Of a stretch of 26,457 bases of DNA, positions 20,847-26,457 are shown piece by piece (position 1 is the first letter of the stretch; each line of letters opens with the position of its first letter). Under the pieces are notes generated by a model that made no database searches, was not told where the DNA came from, and worked only from the letters and a program-made list of their open reading frames with translations. The translations under genes and the position numbers were made by a program. Location: the IMG/VR virus record IMGVR_UViG_3300035688_000062, positions 1 to 26,457 of that record; one strand, written 5' to 3'. The stretch comes from a virus.

Positions 20847-21038
20847 ATGGCTCCAAATAATAAAATCCGCCTAACAGCAACAATTTCTAGTAAACTAATT
20901 GTAGAAATAAAAAATATTCATCTGGACGAAATCAAGTCGGCGACTGAAAGGGATAGGGTTGAGCCTGATTGGAGTAACACTATTGAGATGTTGCTTCGTA
21001 AGGGCGTGAAAGCCTATAAATCTAAAGCTACTTCGTAG
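20847..21038 (+). CDS. Ribbon-helix-helix-like regulator, 63 aa
   Basis: ATG 20847 has AAGGGAGG (20834-20841) upstream. The product has a beta-strand start (IRLTATISS), a first helix, a charged loop (TERDRVEPDW), and a second helix SNTIEMLLRKGVKAY, the layout of Arc/CopG-type regulators, although the loop is longer than usual. A DNA-binding regulator inside the late structural region is unusual and could adjust neck and tail gene expression. Alternatively it is a small virion protein with similar secondary structure. It is followed by a 91-base gap with a short hairpin. Confidence 0.65.
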   Translation: MAPNNKIRLTATISSKLIVEIKNIHLDEIKSATERDRVEPDWSNTIEMLLRKGVKAYKSKATS

Positions 21039-21111
21039 AATAACGTTGCATATTGTTCTATTTTGTTGAATTAGCCTTAAAACATGCTTCTTTCATAGTT
21101 TCAAACATTAG

Positions 21112-21125
21112 TAGCCTTGAGGCTA
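21112..21125. repeat. Short hairpin overlapping a ribosome-binding site
   Basis: TAGCC-TTGA-GGCTA is a perfect 5-bp stem with a 4-base loop. It contains the GAGG that serves the connector gene start at 21130, so folding could limit translation of that gene. Confidence 0.4.
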
Positions 21126-21129
21126 AGCT

Positions 21130-21507
21130 TTGGTCGCTGTAACTCCTAGTGAAGTTAGAGATCGAATTAATGTTAATGCAGCTGAGGCGCCTGACAATGT
21201 TGTTAATGGGTTTATTATTGATGCTGCAGAGACCCTAGAAACTGAGATTGGCGAAAGTGTTGACTCAGCAAATTGTACGAAGGCTCAGGCTGTTGTTATT
21301 CGGAATCTTGCGGCGATATATTGTGCGTGTCGAATTACGGGGGGCTCCGCTGCGGGTCTCAGTTTCAGAGTTGGAGATCTTGCTGTCAACGAATCTAGCA
21401 GCTCGGCTTCTGGATTTAGTAGCAGCAATTTGGAGTTTCTTCATGCACAAGCCGTGAAAATAATCGAGGGGCTTAAGGGCTCGGGTTTTAGGGCGGTGAC
21501 TGCGTAA
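21130..21507 (+). CDS. Head-tail connector protein (gp6-like)
   Basis: The start TTG 21130 has GAGG at 21119-21122 seven bases upstream. This 125-residue protein is mostly helical, with VTPSEVRDRINVNAAEAPDNVV at the start, a middle helix rich in Ala/Ile, a Ser-rich loop, and a final helix AVKIIEGLKG. These features match the small helical adaptor that docks below the portal in siphoviruses (HK97 gp6 type). It is followed by two neck proteins and the tail tube, in the usual order. Call is from pattern and gene order. Confidence 0.72.
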   Translation: MVAVTPSEVRDRINVNAAEAPDNVVNGFIIDAAETLETEIGESVDSANCTKAQAVVIRNLAAIYCACRITGGSAAGLSFRVGDLAVNESSSSASGFSSSNLEFLHAQAVKIIEGLKGSGFRAVTA

Positions 21508-21508
21508 A

Positions 21509-23131
21509 ATGGGCGCCGTTCCTGATGCCTATTACCAGTTTGTGATGCATTATGCGCCTTGGTTCTATGTGATCACGACGGCTATGGCTGCTGATCCGCC
21601 AGCTGGCCAGAAAAACGTTACTGTGACGGATGGCACTAAGTTCAGTGCTGGCATGCAGGTTGAAATCAAGGATTCTGCCCATGCTGAATGGAACGAAGTT
21701 GATAGCGTTGCTGGCAATGTAGTGACGATGAAAAACAATCTTGCTTACACTTATTATGTAGCCAAAGGCGGGACAGTCGACCATGGAGACAAGGATTTTG
21801 GAAAAGGCGCCTTTCCAGCTGCCTTTGCTATCGAATTTCTTTACGAAGCATATTCTGCTACTCAATTCGCTTCCAAGCAAACCGAGATCCGCTCAAAAAT
21901 CATTGAGTTAGTCGACTGGCTGTTGACACAGCAATGCACCGACCCTGCAAAGAAAGCTTATGGCGGGTTCAAGTCCAGCGAATCTTCAACGCAATACTGG
22001 AGTATCGATGCAGGACGTGTGATTCCAGCCCTTCTCAAAGCATATACATTGATCGGCACAGCAGGCTATCTTGATGCTGCCAAGCTTGCTGGCTACACTT
22101 TTCTCTATACGATGCAGCATGAGCCTGCGGTCCTTGGGATTCATGACAAATATTATGGTGGGTTCGCAAACTATGTTGACATAAGCAACAATTGGAGTAC
22201 GGTCATGACTATTGAGTGCTTATATAATTTCATCGGCTTGAAGATGTTGGCTGACACTTATGATGTGGCCAATGCTTCGCGGTATAACGGTATGATGTCT
22301 GATGCCGCTGGTTTTTTGCGTGTTGGTTTTGAGCAGCTCTACTTGTATTATCAGCCTCCGCCCTCTGGATCTGGAGTCTGGTATCGAGTCGGCATTAATG
22401 ATACTGAAGTCTATGATGATCCTGTCAGCTTCGCGCTTTTGGGTTTATATGTTTACGAAAGTTGGAGCTTAACATGTCAACGTGTCTACAACTTTATCCA
22501 GGCAATACGAGCATCTGGAATATATCCTGCGTATTGGCCTGAGATTTGTTGGCCTGGCTACCTCGATGTGACCACACGATTCCCCGCATGTGCCTACTAT
22601 GACGCGATCACATCAGGGATTTTATGGAGAATACGTCGCGAGCGGGACCCGCCAAGTTTCAAACTTGCTTATGAAGTCATCAAAAAGTATAGTGATGAGT
22701 TTCTGTATTGGGGACCTGTTTTCACTGATTATAGTCCGATTGCAGCTCAAAAAGCTATGGCAAACGTGACATGGTTGGCTCGAATGTTTCTCAACTATGA
22801 GGAGCCGTTGACTCGATTCACGCAGATCCTAAACAGTAAAGGTGAAGCTGTCCTGCTGTATCCGATTCGCCAGGCTGTTGAGACTGTTAGTTATGGCGAA
22901 CCTTTGGACATTTTGGCGATTGTTTCGCCTGTAAGAGCTGAAGAGGTGCTTCTTGAGGCTGGATATCTGCTTTATGACTATCTTGCCTTCTACACTTTTG
23001 TGCCAGTGCGCAATCATGACAAGATTCGGCGAAAGGGTGAGGACTACGAGATTCAAACCCTGCAACCTTTCACCTACGAGAATCAGACGATTTATTTCAA
23101 ATCAGTCGCCAGGAGGCTTTTGGCAACTTGA
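21509..23131 (+). CDS. Head-closure (stopper) protein with large N-terminal alpha/alpha-toroid domain
   Basis: The last 110 residues (about 430-540) look like a whole head-tail stopper: RFTQILNSKGEAVLLYP, AIVSPVRAEEVLLEAGYL, HDKIRRKGEDYEIQTLQPF. These match the short neck protein that usually stands alone at about 110 residues. Before it lie about 400 extra residues. After a short beta module (about 25-90, TTAMAADPPAGQKNVTV) comes a run of paired helices with aromatic and Gly-rich turns (residues 100-425; ELVDWLLTQQ, GRVIPALLKAY, MTIECLYNFIG), the form of an alpha/alpha toroid as in six-hairpin glycosidases. Catalytic acids cannot be assigned. The domain would sit at the virion neck. Confidence 0.72.
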   Translation: MGAVPDAYYQFVMHYAPWFYVITTAMAADPPAGQKNVTVTDGTKFSAGMQVEIKDSAHAEWNEVDSVAGNVVTMKNNLAYTYYVAKGGTVDHGDKDFGKGAFPAAFAIEFLYEAYSATQFASKQTEIRSKIIELVDWLLTQQCTDPAKKAYGGFKSSESSTQYWSIDAGRVIPALLKAYTLIGTAGYLDAAKLAGYTFLYTMQHEPAVLGIHDKYYGGFANYVDISNNWSTVMTIECLYNFIGLKMLADTYDVANASRYNGMMSDAAGFLRVGFEQLYLYYQPPPSGSGVWYRVGINDTEVYDDPVSFALLGLYVYESWSLTCQRVYNFIQAIRASGIYPAYWPEICWPGYLDVTTRFPACAYYDAITSGILWRIRRERDPPSFKLAYEVIKKYSDEFLYWGPVFTDYSPIAAQKAMANVTWLARMFLNYEEPLTRFTQILNSKGEAVLLYPIRQAVETVSYGEPLDILAIVSPVRAEEVLLEAGYLLYDYLAFYTFVPVRNHDKIRRKGEDYEIQTLQPFTYENQTIYFKSVARRLLAT

Positions 23132-24117
23132 GTGAGCTCGAGGATGCTGTTGACACTTTGATTCGGCTCATCAATAGTAGGATACGGGTTGTCAAGGATA
23201 ACGGTTCTCTTGCTCGTTTACTCATAACCGAAGGGAATTATGATAGGGAGTTGCTTAAGGAGTATGATGGCCAAATCTGTCTTAGCATGATGGAGGGTTT
23301 TGATCAGCGGGTCAGCGGTGATGGTCGTCTCCGTAAAGAAGTCGCGTTGATCAAGTGCAGTTCTTTCGCGGCAGATAAGACCGCTTCAGGCTCTGACGCG
23401 GGAAAAGTTATGCGGAACAAGATAGCAGCCCAAGTCAAGGCTATTATCCGTGAGAATCGCAATTTGCCATATCAAACTGTTTATAACTTCTATGGGCTTG
23501 GGTACCCTAGTGGAGATCCGCACAAGGCTTTTGATGCTGGCGCCACGAGTGAGCTAGTGCCTAGCAGTAGTTCTTGGAATGAGCTTTCAGTTGCCAACTA
23601 CCAGAAATTGTGGAGTAGCGATGATGTGCGCCACAGCAAGAGCCATGGCGTTAACAATCAATATGCTATGGTGCTTTTCCGTTTCAAGGTTCAGCCGCGA
23701 GAACAGTGTGTCAAGCAAATTGTGCTAAGTTTCGAAGGTTATGGAACCGCTCCCGGAGGGAATGGAGCGACGATCAAGATTTGGAATCATGTCGCTTCCG
23801 CCTGGCAAGAGGCTCAGTCTGGATCTGGTAGCGGAGACGAAACCCTCACTATCACGATTTCTGCCAACTGGCCTAATTTCATTGATTCGAGCGGCTATGT
23901 TTGGCTTTTGGCCAAAACCACGAACCCGAGTGATGGTGTTACGCCTGCGGTCCTGTACTGCGATTTTATTCTGTGCACGATTCAGGTTGCGGGCATAACT
24001 CATTGCGACATTCAGAGTTTCAAGAATGTGTTGGTTACGGATTTCAAGCCTTACTTGCACAGCACTGAGTTTGTGCTAAGGGCTTGGTTCATCGTCAATG
24101 TTTCAGGAGTATTCTAG
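23128..24117 (+). CDS. Tail terminator / completion protein with inserted beta-sandwich, 329 aa
   Basis: TTG 23128 overlaps the stop of the neck protein. Residues about 1-125 resemble a tail-completion protein: a helix with TLIRLINSRI, a strand, and DGRLRKEVALIKCSSF, followed by VMRNKIAAQVKAIIREN. Residues about 130-285 form a strand-rich domain with VLFRFKVQPREQ, KQIVLSFEGYGTAPGGNGATIKIW, and YVWLLAKTTN, like a beta-sandwich used for sugar binding. The final segment, ITHCDIQSFKNVLVTDFKPY to the end, resumes strands typical of the terminator fold, which suggests insertion into a hairpin. Size is more than twice that of usual terminators. Confidence 0.65.
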   Translation: MSELEDAVDTLIRLINSRIRVVKDNGSLARLLITEGNYDRELLKEYDGQICLSMMEGFDQRVSGDGRLRKEVALIKCSSFAADKTASGSDAGKVMRNKIAAQVKAIIRENRNLPYQTVYNFYGLGYPSGDPHKAFDAGATSELVPSSSSWNELSVANYQKLWSSDDVRHSKSHGVNNQYAMVLFRFKVQPREQCVKQIVLSFEGYGTAPGGNGATIKIWNHVASAWQEAQSGSGSGDETLTITISANWPNFIDSSGYVWLLAKTTNPSDGVTPAVLYCDFILCTIQVAGITHCDIQSFKNVLVTDFKPYLHSTEFVLRAWFIVNVSGVF

Positions 24118-24132
24118 TTATGGTGATGGAAA

Positions 24133-24999
24133 ATGGTTGAAACCTATGGAACGGATGAGGAGCGATTCTATTATGTCGAGGAAAGCGTCTTTGGAACTAC
24201 ACCTACGAATCCAGCGATGTTAGGCATGCCCTGCGATGTCATCGACCCGGGGTTTGATCCCAGCAATATCAAACTACGTGGAGTAGGCAGCTATGACTTG
24301 CAACTAATTAAGAAAGGTCTTCGTAAACCTAGCTTGAAAGTTAGCTATGTAGTGCCCTCTGATGCTCCGATAAATCTTTTGCAATGGGCTAAAATAGACT
24401 TGGATAAGAGCCTAAGTTGTCAAGTGATTTACTATAAAGGGGTTTTTGCTTCAGCGACAGATATTATCTCGCTGTTGTTCAAGGGCATGCGTATTGGCAA
24501 GGCTTCATTGGCATGCAGTATTGAAGATGTTATTAAGGCAACTTTGGAATTTGAAGGTCAAGACCTCGTGACAGGAACTGCAAAGATCACGGGAGCATCA
24601 TATGCGGATTATGCTGGCGCCGTCGCTTTCAATGAAACCTACGTCAAAAAGGATACAACAACTTTAGACCGCGTGACTGACTGGAAGTTCGAAATCAACA
24701 ATAACCCTAGAAGAGTACCAGTTATTCGCACTTCAGATGGGCATCTTGCGAAGTACATTCCGTTTGGCAAAAGAGATCTCAGTGGAGAATTAGCTTTTGA
24801 GTTTGAGAGTAAGGCTGAAATGGATGAAGCGTTAGCTGATACAGCGTTTTCCTTAGAATTTGGTCTTGGCGGAACGTGTAAAGCGACTTTTCCAGGCTGC
24901 AAGTGGGATAATGTCACGCATTCGAAGTATCTGGAAGATTTGATTTGTGCTAAGGCGAACTTTACGGCTAAGGGTCCTGTGGCTATAGCTACAAGTTGA
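24133..24999 (+). CDS. Major tail tube protein
   Basis: This 288-residue protein has ATG 24133 preceded by GGTGAT at 24122-24127. It is rich in beta strands with the VxxxxFGTTPTNP start common to siphovirus tail tube subunits, several charged turns, and a C-terminal AKANFTAKGP strand. It polymerises as hexameric rings into the tail tube through which DNA passes. The position before two small chaperone genes and the tape measure gene is the standard order. No lytic or sheath gene is visible here, so a long non-contractile tail is likely. Confidence 0.78.
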   Translation: MVETYGTDEERFYYVEESVFGTTPTNPAMLGMPCDVIDPGFDPSNIKLRGVGSYDLQLIKKGLRKPSLKVSYVVPSDAPINLLQWAKIDLDKSLSCQVIYYKGVFASATDIISLLFKGMRIGKASLACSIEDVIKATLEFEGQDLVTGTAKITGASYADYAGAVAFNETYVKKDTTTLDRVTDWKFEINNNPRRVPVIRTSDGHLAKYIPFGKRDLSGELAFEFESKAEMDEALADTAFSLEFGLGGTCKATFPGCKWDNVTHSKYLEDLICAKANFTAKGPVAIATS

Positions 25000-25009
25000 G
25001 GTGCTTGAC

Positions 25010-25213
25010 ATGGCTGAAATAAAGGGTTTGGAGAATTTTGGTCGGGAAGCTGAATTGCGGAAGAAATGGATGCAGATGTGGGAAATGCTTGGTCAACGTA
25101 TCTTGAAGTTTCCGAAATGGATGCAAGACATTGTGCTTGAGGACGTCAACACCGCAATTAGGAATCGACTGGCAACTATGGAGATGATTCAGAATGCGAA
25201 AAGAAGAAATTAA
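25010..25213 (+). CDS. Small helical protein between tail tube and chaperone, 67 aa
   Basis: ATG 25010 has GAGGTG about seven bases before it. The product is predicted wholly helical and rich in Met, Lys and Trp (LRKKWMQMWEML, RLATMEMIQN). It has no membrane segment. It overlaps the following gene by 20 bases in another frame, so translation is probably coupled. Small tail-assembly partners occur at this point in other tailed viruses, but no named family is recognised. Confidence 0.6.
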   Translation: MAEIKGLENFGREAELRKKWMQMWEMLGQRILKFPKWMQDIVLEDVNTAIRNRLATMEMIQNAKRRN

Positions 25214-25652
25214 TCTAGACAATCAATTCGGCGAAGAATATGCGGGTAAGTATGTTTTTCAGGAAATCACCTGGGCTAAGCGAAGTCACATAATCCAAAA
25301 GCATACAAAGTATAGCAAGCTATCCGGGCAGGTTGAGAGCAGCGATTTTGTCGCTATCCAGGCTGAAACAATCTTTGCTAGTCTTAAGGAGCAACCGCCC
25401 CAGAACCCTGTATCATTTGAAAAGCTTTTGGGCGAAGATATCGGGATTCCGACTGAACTCGGTGAATTATTCTCAAAGATTGTCAACGAGTTGAATGGCA
25501 TAACACATGAGGATCTACGTTTTTTATTGGAGCAATTAGACGAGGAAAGCCGAGCCAAGATCTTTCAGAGTTTCGGCTATGCAAAGAGTTTGGCTGGACC
25601 CCAAAACAGCTCGCAAGACAACCTGCAAAAACAATCCAGCGATTCATCGTAA
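25194..25652 (+). CDS. Tail assembly chaperone, short (G-like) form
   Basis: This 152-residue product is soluble and acidic, with a strand-like start (YAGKYVFQEITWAKRSH), a variable middle, and helices from about residue 90. Position between tail tube and tape measure, size and composition agree with the lambda G class of chaperones, which hold the tape measure protein during tail assembly. The last 20 residues are low-complexity (Gln/Ser-rich), as is common when the alternative frame is the conserved one. The ATG at 25194 overlaps the preceding gene. Confidence 0.7.
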   Translation: MRKEEINLDNQFGEEYAGKYVFQEITWAKRSHIIQKHTKYSKLSGQVESSDFVAIQAETIFASLKEQPPQNPVSFEKLLGEDIGIPTELGELFSKIVNELNGITHEDLRFLLEQLDEESRAKIFQSFGYAKSLAGPQNSSQDNLQKQSSDSS

Positions 25653-25729
25653 TTCTAAGTGAGATAGATCGTCAAACTGAGGAGGAAATGGAGAAGGCAA
25701 AGCGGGAGGCAAGGCGCAATGTCAGTTGA
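25194..25729 (+). CDS. Tail assembly chaperone, extended (GT-like) form by -1 frameshift
   Basis: In the -1 frame, a continuous reading from about 25595 to the TGA at 25727-25729 encodes WTPKQLARQPAKTIQRFI, then a charged helix ending EEEMEKAKREARR. This looks like real chaperone C-terminal protein, unlike the Gln/Ser-rich end in the zero frame. No ATG, GTG or TTG opens this segment before 25688. Slip candidates are A-AAG at 25583-25586 and T-TTG at 25589-25592; a canonical heptamer is not evident. The stop overlaps the next ATG (25719), which favours translation to that point. The ratio of short to long forms is usually set by such frameshifting in tailed viruses. Confidence 0.65.
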
Positions 25730-26087
25730 GGGAGATATCGAAGTTTTCGGAGTTGAAGAATTAAAGCGGAAATTTGAGCGATTAGACTTAGCCATGCAAG
25801 AGCGGATTCACGACAAGTTTGTGGAAGGCGGCTTGGTTTTGGAGAATACGATTAAATCGTTTGCTCCACGAAGGACAGGCTTTCTTGGATCTACTGTTTT
25901 TAGTCGTGTTGAAGGTTGGCTTCTGACAGCCGGTGCTACGGCGTTTTATGCCTACTTTGTTGAGTTTGGCACTCGTTTTATGCAGGCACGCAGATTCATT
26001 CGACGCGCTCTGGAATATTGTTGGCCTGGAATTTGGGATAGACTCAATCAAGCGGTTGACCAAGCCATTAGGGAGGCTTCTACGTAA
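25719..26087 (+). CDS. HK97 gp10-like tail/neck protein, 122 aa
   Basis: ATG 25719 follows GGGAGG (25704-25709). The product begins MSVEGDIEVFGVEELKRKFERL and shows FAPRRTGFLGSTVF, AGATAFYAYFVEFGTRFMQARRFIRRAL: the signature of the HK97 gp10-like family, in which RTG is followed by strands and YA-VE-GT. Members are usually a tail completion protein in the neck cluster. Here the gene is placed between the chaperone and the tape measure, later than usual. The stop overlaps the start of the tape measure gene (TAATG). Confidence 0.78.
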   Translation: MSVEGDIEVFGVEELKRKFERLDLAMQERIHDKFVEGGLVLENTIKSFAPRRTGFLGSTVFSRVEGWLLTAGATAFYAYFVEFGTRFMQARRFIRRALEYCWPGIWDRLNQAVDQAIREAST

Positions 26088-26457
26088 TGTCTTTCCATGA
26101 GATCAGTATAGCTGTTCGTGCAGAAAATAGGGCTTCCTATGCTTTTCGTGCAATCGCCATGGATGTTGTGCATTTAGGCTACTCTTTCGGAATGTTAGAT
26201 TCGCAGACTGGACGGGTTATTAGTGGCATAATGTCTGCTATTCATCTTTTTCTTTCGCTTAAGGCGGTTTTAACAACCACAACTGCTGCTCAAGCTGCTC
26301 ATAATGTCGCCACAGGATCTGGTGCGGTTATTCAAACAACCTTGGCAGGTGCTACGACTGGTGCCACTATAGCGCATGGAGGCTTAGTTGCTGCTATTTT
26401 AACTGCAACGGGAACGCAAGCTGCATTTAATGCTTCTCTCGCTGTTGGGCATGGATT
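26087..26457 (+). CDS. Tape measure protein, N-terminal part (runs off the window)
   Basis: A frame opens at ATG 26087, overlapping the previous stop, and is still open at the right edge after 123 codons. The start, EISIAVRAENRASYAFRAI, resembles the first helix of tape measure proteins. It continues into long Ala/Thr/Gly-rich hydrophobic segments (TTTTAAQAAHNVATGSGAV, AGATTGATIAHGGLVAAIL), which in tape measures include membrane-inserting parts. These proteins set tail length and are ejected ahead of the DNA. Gene order supports the call; the truncated end prevents size estimates. Confidence 0.75.
   Translation, partial: MSFHEISIAVRAENRASYAFRAIAMDVVHLGYSFGMLDSQTGRVISGIMSAIHLFLSLKAVLTTTTAAQAAHNVATGSGAVIQTTLAGATTGATIAHGGLVAAILTATGTQAAFNASLAVGHG

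Noticed and set aside
25595-25729. A separate gene instead of a frameshift extension
   Set aside because: No start codon occurs in this frame until ATG 25688, which would omit most of the well-formed segment. A sequencing error remains possible but the tail-chaperone context favours frameshifting.
1-26457. CRISPR array, rRNA genes or insertion sequences
   Set aside because: No regularly spaced identical repeats with unique spacers, no rRNA-like sequence and no transposase with terminal inverted repeats were seen.

Overview
The window reads as about 26 kb of a tailed (head-tail, HK97-capsid) virus of an archaeon. Archaeal signs seen in the sequence are TATA boxes (for example at 3551 and 14399), GGAGG/GGTGA ribosome-binding sites with many TTG and GTG starts, a HerA-like ATPase, several ribbon-helix-helix regulators, and a tyrosine integrase that carries the 3' end of a tRNA gene inside its own reading frame (the SSV-type arrangement). 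The zinc-ribbon integrase and moderate base composition would fit an uncultured Thermoproteota lineage such as Bathyarchaeia, but the host cannot be proved from this sequence. The integrase gene is intact across its att core, so the molecule is best read as the free (non-integrated) form.

Layout. 1-2.8 kb: terminase large subunit (open to the left edge) and an ABC-ATPase/GNAT fusion. 2.8-4.7 kb: small proteins and a divergent pair of paralogous ribbon-helix-helix repressors, one of them on the minus strand and very short. 4.8-7.5 kb: HerA-like ATPase with coiled coil and winged helix, a minimal family X polymerase, and a zinc-binding protein. 7.5-9.7 kb: winged-helix protein translationally coupled to the integrase. 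9.7-11.2 kb: small proteins around a palindrome-dense segment (10342-10615) that is a candidate origin or control region, then a helix-rich DNA-binding candidate. 11.2-11.8 kb: minus-strand repressor plus two-helix membrane protein, diverging from the structural operon over two repeats spaced 20 bp apart. 11.8-16.2 kb: portal, prohead protease, scaffold, decoration protein and encapsulin-like major capsid protein. 16.3-17.6 kb: small protein with a probable CTG start and a glycosyltransferase-methyltransferase fusion. 17.6-20.8 kb: three fibre-type proteins. 20.8-26.5 kb: another ribbon-helix-helix protein, head-tail connector, two neck proteins with unusual extra domains, tail tube, tail assembly chaperone with a probable -1 frameshift, a gp10-like protein, and the start of the tape measure gene, which runs off the right edge.

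The most unusual features are these. A dispersed palindromic repeat (arms TACTACGTATAT / ATATACGTAGTA) recurs in intergenic DNA and inside two genes, where it is read in the same codon phase; in one it lies exactly at the junction of two fused enzyme domains. A helical-barrel, enzyme-like domain is fused to the head-closure protein, and its neighbour, the tail terminator, appears to carry an inserted beta-sandwich. Five palindromes lie within 275 bp. A ribbon-helix-helix pair is arranged as divergent paralogues. The terminase and portal genes, normally adjacent, are separated here by about 10 kb of replication, regulation and integration genes.
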